Assembly (NCBI GenBank): GCA_030386875.1
Contig: CM059566.1
Span: forward strand, 38,786,068-38,850,067
Direction of reading: 5' to 3'
DNA: 64,000 bases
DNA from: Morinoia aosen
Taxonomy: Eukaryota; Arthropoda; Malacostraca; Amphipoda; Talitridae
Translations under genes and position numbers: made by a program
The notes under the pieces: generated by a model
What the model was told of the DNA's origin: nothing
The model's input: only the letters and a program-made list of their open reading frames with translations
Database searches by the model: none
Shown: in pieces, positions 1 to 13,500 of the stretch
Position numbering within the stretch: position 1 is the stretch's first letter
Layout of the letters: the number at the start of each line of letters is the position of its first letter

Positions 1-2349
1 ATCTTAATTCTGGAGTGCGTTGCAATATAAAATTTTGTTTTCACGGGCAGAAAAAGGCTGTAACAGAAATAATCAGAAGCCTGATGGCTAATTTTAAGTT
101 TTCCATCAATTTAGCACGTTGACTGCGATGGGTTAAGCTGAAGTTCAATATTCAACTCAAATTTAAAATCAAACGTCGTTAAACATTTTACAAAACCAAA
201 CATTTACTAGGTATATTAGTCTCATTAATTTTTAACAGGTTGTTAAAAATTTTCAGCCGACCCATCGATAGATCGTTCCGCAACTGAAAAAACCTAAGCA
301 CGATCCACCAATGGGTCGTATCGCAAACAACGTGTTAAAGCATCTATTCGTGTGCGATGACCATCAAAGTACCCTCGATTTTTACCTGGACTGAGAGAGA
401 GTAGAGTTCGGACAACCTTCGGTGGGGGCGGCTGAGGAACAACTGAGATGGACTCCAGAGACCACTCGGTGCAGGTGCAGCAGGAACAAAGGGGAGGATC
501 CACGCAGCTGCGATGATCACTCACGCATTATGCAACGAAGCGCAGGCTTCCTCTACACAACTGGCCTCGGGCTGAAAGAATAATTAATCGTCTAGCCGGA
601 AGCTGGTCATGACTTTGTGAGAGATGACGGACTGTTGGAATCATACTTCATTTGAGCTGAATTCTCGATTGTGACAGCGTCAGATAAAAGGGATTTTGTG
701 TGTTCTGATATTGATACATGGAATATCAAGAGTTTTTATGCAAAGAAAAGTTAATAGGGAAGTTATCTAACGTCCAAATATAGATTTACACTCGTCAATG
801 ATATTGTGAATTCACTAAATTCTCATTGATCCCAAGACGTGATGTTTGTTCATGTTATGTGTATAACTTACATCTGTAACACTGAAGTCGATTCGAACTT
901 TGAGAAACATTTCAAGCAGTATGAGTGAGATCAAGGAAAGATCAAAGAGCTTGCATTAAAAAATACGAAGAAAGAGAAGGATTTTGGATAACGATTATAG
1001 AATAGAAGAAAGAGCGTGAAAGTTCTTTAAACTTACTGAGGAGTGAACCCACGGGAAGAATCTCAAATGGAAAAAATACGGGTAACGTAGATACAAGATA
1101 GGATTAGATAATAGATGAGCCTTTAATTAGCAGTCACAAATTCTCGAGACCAAAGTTCTTTTAGGTGAACACCGGGGATGAAACCACTTACGAAAAAAAT
1201 TATCTAAATTTTTAAAAACATTTTAAACAAATTACAAACTGAATAGCAATAACTAACTTTCTTGACGTTCCTCTGTCAGAAACAAAATACTAATTAGTCA
1301 ACTTTCTTTCGGCATATTTAAGATAGGTGGAATAACTATTTAAGAAATATGTTTCCACTTTTCATCCTCACAAACACGAATGTGATGAAAGAACAGACGA
1401 GTACATTTGAGTAGATATTTTCAAGGAAAGTAGGATACATAACACTTCCAAAATTCTTTTGCTGCCGTTCAATTAATCAATAAAGTCTAAAGTCACACTA
1501 GCTGTGAGATCAGATACAAGAACAGAAGGAACTGTAGAACTATTTTGATCACCACGTGATAAATGAACAACCATTATCCTCTAGACAGTGAAAGACTTTG
1601 TTCGGCGATAATAAATCACGACAAGACGTCAACAAACAAATTCGGCTGCGCTTTAAATATCGAACGAGTACCCTCTGATCGAAGTATCTTAAAATAGTTC
1701 CCGGTCTGAAAGATATTCCATGTGAAATGCCACTAATTTTGAGCTAAAATATGAATTCTGAAATGTCTGAGCTCTTTTCAAGGATGGAAAACTGTTCACG
1801 TACCTTCAAAGGCTGTCATTGACAGATGTTCAGGCCCCAAAGCTGCTGTGAGGTGCAACGCCTAGACAAACAGAATGTTGCATCGCATATACAAAATCAT
1901 AGGAAGAGCGCAATGGGAGCACATCTGTGATCAAGCCATGGCTCTAACACGTGTTCCATCTCCAGTAAATCGCCCAGCGATCAAGCTGCTGCACCTGTTG
2001 CTGCACCAGTGAATTTTCAATATTTTCTGGATCGATGATCCTGTGAGCATTAAGCGTGTTGGCAAGTGCGCACTGAGCAAACGCTAAGAATGTTCTTTTT
2101 TCATCATTGTTAAAAACGAAAGTTGAGTTAATTTATTCTGAAAAATTTGGCAAATAAATCATGAACATAAAACAGGCTACACTTTCCTAAAAAGAAGCAA
2201 AAGGACAAAAAAAAATTAGAAGTACTCCCGGCGGACCCTCTTCTTGACATTTCACATACTCGTAGCAGTGGTATTTCATTTTTAGGTTCAAGTAATGTCT
2301 TACCAATTAAATTTATTGCTAAAGAACGATTATAATATACTAATAGATT
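1..2349. other. Non-coding stretch, no gene recognised
   Basis: This AT-rich DNA holds only short chance reading frames. A somewhat GC-richer patch at 380-530 is open on the minus strand for 76 codons with a Cys-rich start, but it matches nothing I know and has no convincing splice context. I see no RNA gene, repeat boundary or mobile-element terminus here. Confidence 0.5.
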
Positions 2350-2640
2350 TTAAATCGTCTCAGATATCAGATCACATTTCATATATTTTATTACATCACA
2401 TCATATCGTATCATATCATATACCATATCATATAACATATCAAATATCACATCATATTTCATGTATCACATCACATTTCATCACATCGCACTACATCATA
2501 CTCGTATATATCACATCATGTAACGTACCATACCATACCGTGTCGTGCTGTACCGTGCCGTACCATACCACATCATACCATGCTAAATTATTATATATCA
2601 TGTTATGTTATATAATGCTATATTACATACATATGTATAT
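2350..2640. repeat. Degenerate ATCAY/CATAY simple repeat
   Basis: About 290 bp is built from diverged 5-bp words such as ATCAC, ATCAT, CATAT and TACCA. The composition drifts along the tract from TCACA/TCATA to a GC-richer TACCG/TACCA section near 2525-2580, and then to AT-only TATAT. It looks like an old, interrupted pentanucleotide microsatellite that has mutated in blocks. It has no coding capacity. Confidence 0.7.
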
Positions 2641-5600
2641 ATATGCATTCCAATAGAATTACACGATTTTCTGCATGATTCAAGCAAGAGACCTGGAAGT
2701 CTCTTACACAAGGAGCGAAGTTCTTTCGCGCTAGCCCGATGTTGTACAATTGTTAAAACCATGGATTCTGGAATTTTTGTGCAGTTGTCGAGTTAAATTA
2801 TCTCGACAGTGAAATTTTTTGTGCAATCAACAATTAAAAAGAGAAAAAGCAAGCTTTGCGATTCTTTGGCTCATGCTGAATGTTTTTTTCATAATTTTCC
2901 GAATACAGTTTTCAGATTCTGCTAATATAAACCTCATTCTAACATGGAATTTTCCCACTTGAATTCAACAAGTTGTTCTTCATTATTTGAGAAACAACGA
3001 AGTGCGCGCATTAGCCTAAATTTCGACCCGACGTTTCGGATGAGCGTAAAATGATTTCAAAAGAAATGGAACGTGTTATTAGCCTTTGAATTCCTTGAAA
3101 AAGCTCATGATGAGGATGTAGAGAAGCGCTGTGGGAAGCACTGGGTTTGTATGGCGCAGTGTTCACGTTGTGCTGTGCTGTGAAGAGCTCATACGCAACG
3201 AGAATAACGCAGCAGGTGGGAGAACAATGAATGAGTGGACTTCTAGAGCAGGTGCTGCTCAAACTGCTTTGCATAAATTTGTAAGTGCTAATACAAAATG
3301 GTGCTGGTGTAGAGGTGTATCGTGGATACTAGCTTTCATTCACTTCATGGAAACTGGTTAATATATACTAATGTGGGCTCAAGGATACTTGTAGACATGA
3401 TCTAACGTAATGCGACCAATCTTGAAGCTTTCAACATCGAGTTGAGCATCATTGTCATTGTCATTACCAAGCATCATTGTCAACATGATGCTTGGCGTGG
3501 TTACAGTGGAGAAACGCGTGGCCGTCAGCGAGGGACAGGAATGGTGCGGTGGTCTTGCGCACTACGGCACACGGAGGCGGTGGGCTTCCGACAACTCACA
3601 TTGTTGGCCCGCCCTGCAGAGGGAGCCTCACTCTAACCAAGGGCATCGTTATAGTGCTTATTATGGTATGTGAGCCTAGGTGATTTACCATCAGGATTAC
3701 TACAGAACATGCCGCAAGTACAAGCGAAAATTCATGCCAGAAAATATTCGTGATAAAATTAAAGGAAACCAGATCCGTTGAAATTATGAATTAAGGGCGT
3801 GAACATTTTTTGAAATTTAAGGACATTACAAGTTTGTCATCATAAGCATCAAGTATCGCGATAATTTAAAACTGTGTTTAGACTGCATGGAGAGTAAACA
3901 TCACTTAGAACTGTGTGTGTTACGAATTATCAGTTACTACATATCTTTCTGCGAGATGGCAAATTATTATGTCCAGTTAATCGGATTCAGCAACGTCGAT
4001 TTGTCGCGCAAAAAGCGTATTATAAAATATAAATTTGTTTATGATACGCTGCTCAGCATCTGTCTAGTTATATTTTTATTATTTTCATTGTGGCACTTAG
4101 CGGCAAAATTACCTTAGACCTCGCTAGCTAATCATCATCCTATCGATGTTACTGAATAAGAGCGTGTCTAGCTACAGATGAGGTGCGATGATGTGTGGTG
4201 CCCGGAAAAATTACTGAATACTTAATACAAATTTAGAATTTAATATTAAAAGTAATTTTGTACCTTTAAAAGTCTTTTATTTTAAAGATAAATAAATATT
4301 AAAATAGATAAAATCTACACCGTCTCATGAGACGAGTTCAGTGCCACTTTATGGCAACATTCACGCTCTTCAAGCAGGGTTCGCTGCTTAGCAGCCCATT
4401 CCTCCGCTAAACTTCATAGTGTAAACAAGTGCTCTGATCAACCTGGTGAGTCTCGCTATTCTCGAAGTGACAATTTTCGTGTTTTAAAAGTTAAGATGTA
4501 ATAGACGTGAACAGGAGGTTTATTTTGTGATGTAATTGATAAAACTAATTTTGGGGAAATGTGATTTAATAAGGGAAAGAAGCGAGCTAGCCGGCTCGTG
4601 AGTAGCAAATAAATATCATTTGGCTACCTTCCGTGCGGTTCGTAATATTGTAATGTGTCTTATAATAACTTAATAAGGTTTATTAGATATTGATGATTTT
4701 TGTAAGATCCTGTGAAGTAGAAAATGAGACTAGAATTTACGCCTTAAGTAGAGTAACGTGTGACCGGCCGGAGCGTGCCGCCATGGAGGCGGTTACGTAG
4801 CGGCCCGGTAACTTTGAAAAGACCCGGTCGTTAAGTGGAAGTGTTTTAACGCAGTTCGTCATTCGGGACTTTAGGAGTGAGAGATTAGAAGTTAGTTTAA
4901 AGTATAAATTAGTTTCTAGTGTGGATTGTGCCCACGATTAGGGAATTTCGAGTCGAGAGGATTAGCTAATTTAATATTCAAATTACGACCCGATAGTAGA
5001 AAATATAGGTTGGTAGTTGAATAATTTATGTCATTTTTAACTGTTGTCATTATGTAATTTCGAGATCCTCATATCGCCATGCTAACCTTTGTTTTATTTG
5101 TGTAATTGCAGGATCTACAAAACACAGTTACCTCCCCTACCTTTACCTCTTTTGGTCAAATGATTATTCGTTATTCAAGCTTGTCGTAATTAGCCGTACT
5201 TAGAATCCCAACACCATTATTATATTCTATTACTATTCGGATTACAGTACGTTGCGAAGTTCCCCAGTCTGTTCTCCTGAATAATTCCGTGGGCCAAAAA
5301 TAAATATTTACCCGTTCGACTAGTCTTTATTCCATACTAGTTGCTATACGAATAATTATAATCGAATCGTGGGCAGTTCTAAACGAAACCTCTACATTAG
5401 AACGAGCCTCAGATGTTTGCCCATTTATCTTATTTAATGTTCACATGGGCATTCAATTTTGGTGTGCCTTCTTACAGATTTTTAGCTTACTTAATAATTG
5501 GACTAATGTTGTGTTTTAAACTGACGTTCCTATTACTTTGTCTGTCTTCCTTCGTATATTGTTTCTGTTTCTCCTTCGCTGCTTCAATGCCTTCACTGAC

Positions 5601-8600
5601 TGTTTAAATTCCAACTACGTGAGTTTCGTCGAGATTCAGAGACTCGAAGGCGAACGTTGGCTGTAGAGAGAATTGGCGAGAAACATACAGGAGAATATTT
5701 TAGATCACAGCAGTCCCTACTAATAAATTGATCGTGAGCTCAACGTAGGGTTAAGTGAGTATAGGGCGAGTGCTTCGCAAATACTCGCTTACTCCATCGA
5801 GGCAGGATAGACCGTGTTTTGGAATGCATGTAAAGAGAGTGATATACTCCTTGAGTGGAAAGAGCTATGGGGATGGTCAGGACAAGATGGATTGTGTTTT
5901 GAAGTGCATGCTATCTTTTACGCATCACCTCTAATCCATCGGCGTCGTTGTATGTTGCCTCCTCCCGCGAGTGAGGAAGAGGTTTCTCTCAACTTAAATT
6001 CTGCGTGTCGAACATTTGGCGTCACTGGTTATCATGCATCACAATATATGACTTACAACAATGTTTTATGACGCGAGGCGTCACCGACGCCCCCTTTTCT
6101 CTGCCGCAAAACAAAACTGAGCGAGGATTTGCGACCTGTTGCGGTTCTCTGACGAGGGTGTCAAAAATCTCTTCCTGAGATGCTGAGCGCCCTGAGTGTT
6201 TCTTGCCGTGCTTTTACTTCCTCGGCGAGCTTCCAGTAATGGATCTCTGTAACCATTTGCAGTTTTTGCCTTCTTTTTATCTTGATATCTCCCGTGAGCT
6301 AGTTCAGAACTCGCGATTATTGGCGGAGCGGCATGTGACTGACAACAGCTCAAAACGGTATATGGCAAAACAAAACTCCTAATTTGCTGAAAGAAATGTA
6401 TTAGTCCGGTTCCTTTTATTACGATAGGCTTACAGAGCACAAAGGCTATAGCAACCGCACGTAACAAACGAGATACACATGTGTATCAGAGACTAGATGT
6501 GACGGACACATGGCGAAAATGACTTGGTATGGTAGAAATTTGATACGCATCAAGCCAAAAAAATATTCAGCTACTTTTGATTGATTCTCAAGGCATTCTC
6601 GTGCAATGAAGCGTGCAAGGCCTTCCTGGGCTAATGTAAGCAAGCCCGCACTAATGAGAGTCTCCATTTTCAAAACGGTTCATACAGTAACTTTCTGCGA
6701 ACGAAAAAAAACGCAAACAATTACGTACGACAAAGACACAACGATGGAGCTAAATTCCAGAAGCTTCGCATACGATATGAAATAAAGAACAAAATAAACG
6801 TAGCCCCAACGAAGAACTTACAGTAAGCCATTTGGCTTTCAGTAAGCCATCAAAGTACAGAAGCTCCATGCTAGCTGTTAGTAATACATACATTCAGCAG
6901 TAAAACTAAAACTTTGATGAAGAGATAGCGCTGGATGTCAAGAGCGGCTCATTAAAGTGCATATGATGTTCAAGTGGGCAGCTCTAACAGCTGCGCTCCT
7001 CATCAAACTGTCGGAGAAAAATCGTTAAGTGAATTAATTTTCGTAATTACTTTCTACCTAAAACTCGCATTCGAAAAGCCTAAAATCATTCAGAATTATT
7101 TAAAACTCTTGGAACTGTTGTTTAGAATCTTTGGCACTATTTGTAGAGTTCGCGCGATTGTTATACAGAGTGCTAGAAACTATTTCGTATTCCAGAAGTT
7201 TGTTAGCTGTAGCTCTTGTGATTTATCATGTTTCCACACGGTTTTCAAAAACCATGGTGTCTTTTTTTAATAAAGCACGTACTTCAAATAAAACTTGGGT
7301 ACAATATACAGTACTTTTATATTATTTCATCAGATCGAGGACACAATTTATGTAAGAAACAAGGTTCGTCATTCAGTCTTTAGTACCTACTATACCCCTT
7401 TTCACCACAGCAGTCTAACTAAATGTGACTTTCCTTGATATTTTCATAAAGTATCACAAAAACGCATGAACTTTCCAGCTAAAGTTGTGCGTAAAAGCAA
7501 ATGCAAGAAACGCGTTCATGTAGCCCCCTCTCTTAAAAACTTGTCCCACATAAATTCAAAATTCAGAAAGCCCGACACGTTTTCTAGTCTTTCCACCTCC
7601 CTCGGAGTGATACAAGCGTCGTAAAATTCCCCTCACGCAACATTCCGAATAAAAACCCAATCGGAGGAATGTGGTATTACTTGGCCACCGTTCAAGCAGC
7701 CTGTAACAAAAAAGCTCTCTCTCACTCTCAGGAGCCCTGCCATGGAAAAAGCTTCCCCGGCGCGTAAAAGCTCAAACATTAATCCATTTCAAGGCTATTT
7801 TACAGCTCCACCATAGTGAATTATATGTTGTAACGTTTCGTTGTTCTATATTGCTTATTTGTCAAATTAAATGATAGCCCATTTGCCTTTAAACTGCTCT
7901 CCGTTTCTTCATGGTCAGCAATTCAAATTCTACTACACAAGCCTGTATAGTAGAATTGATCACGAGGCCACAATAATGTTCATTTCTAATTTAAGCAACA
8001 TGGCCGAAAAAAGTTGGGCACTTCATTTTTTCATATTCAGTAAATTTCGCAATATTTTATTTCAGAGGTCATTTACTTCTGTAAATCTGTACATGCCAAC
8101 ATTCTAGAGAGCGCATCAAGTTGTACAGACCTGTTTTGAGTGCATATTTAATTCGAAATTTTTATTTACGTGAAAAATGGAGAACTAAGCAAAGGACCTG
8201 TGAGCATTTGAAAAACATTTTCATGTTACACCCCACATTTGCTGTCGCATCACGGGGCGACGTTGCTAACTTGCTATGTAAGCTCCTATGTTTCTTTCTT
8301 ACTGTATAATGATTGAAAGGGTCCTAGCTGACCCCACAAATAATAATAAAAGAAGTAAATTGTTTATGTTTCTTTATTTTATCTATTTTGAGAGGCTCGG
8401 ATTTCGGGGTTTCAAAAATGCATTTCCTCGTACGGTTTTTGAGCCACAGTGATGACAGGGTCTCATTGAATGCAGAAAGACTCAAGTAATTGCCATAATT
8501 TATATGGAGATTATAAATTCGTTTTTGAACAAAAGTTACTACGTCACACGTACGAAATTCCCTTCTGTTTGAAAAAAAATTTAAATTCAAAATGGAAATT

Positions 8601-10549
8601 TAGAAAATGTTGTATATGTTGTGGTAATGCCTAAACCTTTCCCCATCAAATGATACCCATAACATCACAGTAGCTCAAAAACTGTAGGAGGATAGGCATT
8701 TTGAACTCCGTCCTTTTCCTCCCCCCTTAAATTCCGTTTTCTATACATATCTCGTTTTCTGTGACAAAAAATCGGATTTCATATTCGGATGAAAAAGTTT
8801 TCTCTTTGCATTTTCTTTACGTATACCAAATTTCATTGTTCTAGGTTCAATAACAAAAAAGTTTTTACCTATGGGGTATGATTGCCTTAATTGGCAATTC
8901 AGATACCAAGACATATGATAACAATTCAAGTAATGTGTAATACAAAGGTAAATGTTCAAGAACATTCAATTCGTCTAATTTTGCGGACCCCACTTTGAGA
9001 AACCCTGCCTTAGATTTTCATAAAGTGCTTTTGGACATCTCAAATACATATTCCAGTCCCTTTCAGACCAACAACATTCTGGTTATGGGAATTAGCATTC
9101 CCAGGGAGAAAATGTGAGGTCCCGAGCTGAAGGTTATGTTGGCCTTCCTTTTGTTGAAATAGAAGAGGGGTTTGTTTTGTTACGAACCGTCTTTTTTTCG
9201 GATCACTGCTTCCCTATTTTTCAGCACCTACTACTTTCCACAACTTCCATCTTATTTCATGAACCTCTTTCCAAGTTAGGCCTATTTCACACTGAGCTAG
9301 CACAGGAGCAACTACCAAGCTCGCATGAGCTATCTAGCATGAGTTATCTATCAAGTAACCTATGCATGTGATGTTATTGCTATAACGCACGTAAAGAAGG
9401 AATTGCATGAAGATTAAAGATTAGGCCAATAATAGAGATCAGTACCAAAACTCGCAATTTTATTCAATAAATTAGAAAGTGAGACACAATATATGTGGAC
9501 CCCTACGTCTTTAAATTCGTTCATACCATTGAAACACAGCTTCCAGATCGTAAACTCAAGTCGCTAGTCACAACAACGTCTAAAGCTAGACTTTAAATAC
9601 AATATACAGAGGACCGATTCCTCGTTGTCGTGAGGGAACAATTTCCAAAAAAGGAAGGAAGTGCAGGTTCCAAAAAAGGAAGGAAGGGCAGGAAGCAGAA
9701 AAAAAATGAAGTGATTTTATAGTGTAACAAAAACGACTGAAAGGGAACTGAAAATTCTCTTCTTTCCGAGTCACTAACTCGCAGCTTGGAATGATTACTG
9801 TTTTCATCCAACGAAAAAAATTCCCGACCATCATTACAATTGCTATATTCAACAGTAATGAATACCATCATCAAGGAGCATACTGTATAACACTGATGGC
9901 CACAGTTAACTAGTGTAATCAGAAAATAATGAATGCCTAAAACTGTTGGACTGATCGAAAATAATTAATACAGAGTGATTTCAAAAACTCATCAAACGAA
10001 GACGAAGAGTGGCTTTTAAAATAGACTTACCACAGAGCTGGTAAAAGATTGTTAAAATAAAAATTGACGCTTATTACTTATTGTACTCTTTGACCCCAAA
10101 CAGAGACGAGCAAGATGTTTGTTCCAACGAGCGGTGAGACCTGAAAAAAACTGACCAAGATAGAGGAAATAAGGCAAGGTCAAACCAGTCTTTTTTTCGT
10201 CGACTGAGTGGGTTTGCTGACTAACGGCAAAAAAACAATAGCAGCGCTCATATTGCTTTTAGTAGCACTGTTACCCCCAAATCCGTCTCTACTAATGGCC
10301 TAACGACATGGCGTTTTGGTGACGTCATAAAGTTTCTTTGATATAAAGCCTTTCTATTAGCTAGCCGAACAAGAAGTGTATTTTCCCCCATAAAAATGAC
10401 CCTACCTTATTTCCTCTGCCGTGGTACTGACACACGTGCACAGGTGTGCCAGCATAGTTTTGAAAAAACTGGCATCAAAAAACACTTTTTTGCATCACGA
10501 GCCACAGGAGTCACCAAAAGAATTGCCAGACCACCGTCAAGCTCTCAAG
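2641..10549. other. Long non-coding stretch, no gene recognised
   Basis: About 7.9 kb holds many short, AT-rich frames under 130 codons and none with a recognisable domain, consistent codon use or splice structure. A short perfect hairpin lies at 3467-3495 (10-bp stem CCAAGCATCA, 9-nt loop). The part next to BUD31 (about 9500-10549) should include its 3' UTR, but I found no clear AATAAA close behind the stop codon. The region around 4150-5400 has a vaguely LTR-like composition, but no TSD or paired copy supports calling it one. Confidence 0.5.
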
Positions 10550-13500
10550 TTACCCCGAGCAGCCTCGGCACCCGCAGTGCACGCACTCGACGATTTTGCC
10601 CTGAAAATAGAAACGCAAATATGTTACAAAGTTGCGTTGGGCATAGGAAATTAAAATGGAAAAGAATGGCATTTTCCACACAACTGGAAGTTACTTGAAA
10701 ATGGGGAAGGTAAAGGATGAAAAAGTTGTTCTCAGTGTTGGTATTCATAGGAAATGGTTTCCCTAAATATGTGGATTAACTCTTTCCTGTATAATTTTGT
10801 ACCTTTTATCGCCACCAGCCTTTGGACTCAAACTCGACAGTGAAATAATACATTAGTTTATCACAGTGGTGGATTTTGAAAGCCTATTTGACATTTAATG
10901 AGATGGAAGCACTGAATGCTCAAGATTCAACTCCTTTTTTAAGACTTAAGATGCATAGTCATCGTTCACCTGCTCCTTACGCAGCATGTTCTCTGAAGTG
11001 AACACATCATGCCATGAAATCTTGTAGTTATGCAGCTACAAGTGCTCAAAAAACCTTCTGAGCACAAACATGCGCATATTTCAATAAAACGTAGATATTG
11101 GAAACATATAACGTAAGTTGAATACCAGCATGGTTACCAAAGCAGAGGAGAGTGTTGGAAGACTACTTCAATATATTCCATATTGCCTCTCACATTTAAG
11201 TATACACTATTGATGTCAGAATTGCGTAACAAGGTCTCAACTTATTTAGTAGGCTACTCGAAAAGCTTTGTTAACACTTAAAAATTACAAGGAAAAACAA
11301 TTCTTAAATTACCACACAGAAAGAAATACTTCTAAGAGATCATACAGACATACCTCCTTTAGCTTGCTCTTTCGCACATGGCAGATACAAAGCTGACTTG
11401 TATAGCTTAGTCAATACTTGAAGTTAAAAATGACAAGGAAAAACAAGCCCCCTTTACTCCTAAACTACCGCACAAAAAGAAATACTTCAAAGAGATCAGA
11501 CAGACATACCTCCTCCAGCTTGCTCTTCGGCACACGGCAGACACAGTTGGTGCCGAAGTTAGTGTCTCGCGCCTGAATGCAGCGCAGACAACACAAGTTC
11601 TCGTAGCCTTGCTTCCGCCACTTAGCAATCAGGTTTTGGTCAGCAATGCGCTCCTTCAAGCAATAGTCGTATAGCTCGCGGGAAATTGCCTGCGCAAGAA
11701 TGAAAGTTGTACAAAGAACGCCCACTGTAGAAAGTAAAAAGCTCTCACAAGCAAGTCTGCAAGAAGATGAAGTTTCAATGGACGTGATATGGTTATCTCT
11801 GACCATGACCTCTCTATCCGACTTGACAGCTTTGAGCAGCCAGAAGACTTGATAATTTGAAGCAACAGGTATTTCAACACTAGTTTCGTTGAACATGTAA
11901 TTTATTAATTTTGATATAACAATTGAAGATGAAAGAGCATAAATGCACAATATGGTTACATTTTACAATAATTACAAACATATATATCCTCCTCTGGGCT
12001 ACTCTCACTTGAGGAACTGATGTTTCACGAACGCAAGTTAGTCTTTCTTTGCTGAAAAATGAAGCTAATAAGTGAGAACAATACATCATGAAATCTAGTT
12101 AATGATAGAAATAAAAAAATGGTAACAACTAAGTACCTCAAGACTAAAAATTACCATTTCCATCAAGCAAAAGCACTTTTCAATGTTTGAGCAAAAATAC
12201 TACCTTTAATGTAACATAACTTCAATATAACTTCATAACTTCATTTTTATGGGGAAAATGCCTCAACCTTCGTACTCAACATAACAGAAAATCAATCCCA
12301 GTAATTGCTAATAAGCTATGCTGGAATATAGTCACATGGCCGCATGCACAATGGTGACAATTTAGCCCACTGTGGAACACATGTTTTTCCCAAGTTTGAA
12401 ACTCCACATCCATATAGCTAGCACACTAAAGAATTTAACAACAGGATGAGGTAACAAATTCCACTTGGAATTCTACCCAAGTCCCTCAATATCAGCAGCC
12501 AGCCCTGAATAGGCAGAAGAGTAGAAGTAGAAGCTCACCTTCCTTCTGTAGTAGAGGTCATAAATATACCGAGAGCGTTGGTGGTGGATGCGGAATATTG
12601 GCCACAGAGCTTCAACTTTGCGCTTGCCCTCATGACTCTCACGTTCAGCTGCAAGAAGCAGAGGGTCAGAACAAGCCTACTCCCTTGCACGCTGAATGTA
12701 AGAGTACAGTCACGTACAATGTGGGAAATCTTGTCATGGAATTTGATACTTCCGTGATTTTCATAAAAGCAGGGTGAGTACAGGCTCTGAGGTTCAAAAT
12801 TCCACTACTTTTTCATGACTTTTTATGCCAACCAAATCACATTTTCACTACCTCTCTCTGCCCAAAATAATGTCACACAAAGTTAAATTGCAGCACAATA
12901 AATGTATTTCAGTCATAAACTTCACAGAACATTCATCATTACTTGCAGGTCTTGTTTTCATAAATGTGTAAATGATCATCACAACACCAAACAGTCATGC
13001 TGGACAGTTCAATAGCATCTGCTATGCATTTGCCAGTGCATTAAGTTTGTCATTAATTTCCGCATTCAGCCCCTTGAGTTGTTCTTGCTTGTCTTTGGCT
13101 GATTTCCTCAATGCATTTGACTTTGCCAGTAGTCGCAAATCATTCTTGTCCTCTGCCTTCCGTGCAAAGCTGTCAGCATCCTCCACCAGCGCTTGCAGAC
13201 TCTCCTCCATCCTCTTCCGTTTTGTCTTCAGGTTCTCCACTTCATCCAGTTCTCTCTTCCTCTTCTCTCCCTTCTTCTGCTTCTCTGCCTCTTCCTTCTT
13301 TTGATCCAGGTAGTGTTGATAGCGCTGTCTGCCCTGTGAAGCTGAAAAGAGGAGTTTCTTGGAAATGTCAACCTTGGAGATACCTCCTACATGTTTGATG
13401 TGGTCCATGACCACTCTCTGCGCCACGATGGTGTTCTCACCCATGTTGACTTCCGTGAGCTGCTTGCTCACAGAAAAGCCCCTTTCCACTGAAGCCTGGC

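Noticed and set aside
294-524. A 76-codon minus-strand frame with a Cys-rich N-terminus, in a locally GC-richer patch
   Set aside because: It has no recognisable domain, no paralogue in the window and no clear splice sites or promoter. A chance frame is as likely as an exon.
2395-2530. A CRISPR-like or satellite array in the ATCAY tract
   Set aside because: There are no fixed-length repeats with unique spacers, the words are only about 5 bp, and the DNA is eukaryotic.
3467-3495. A perfect 10-bp stem hairpin CCAAGCATCA/TGATGCTTGG
   Set aside because: It is isolated, without a U tract, repeat family or neighbouring gene to give it a role.
4146-5397. A possible solo LTR (TGTTACTG...CTCTACA)
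   Set aside because: The flanking bases do not form a TSD, there is no second copy in the window, and TG...CA pairs are easy to find by chance.
6081-6673. Two overlapping minus-strand frames of 128 and 75 codons
   Set aside because: Composition is low-complexity and no domain is recognisable. Nothing suggests a gene.
11465-11950. A 161-codon frame spanning BUD31 exon 3
   Set aside because: It is exon 3 read through into intron 2. Only 11510-11689 is coding, as homology and splice sites show.
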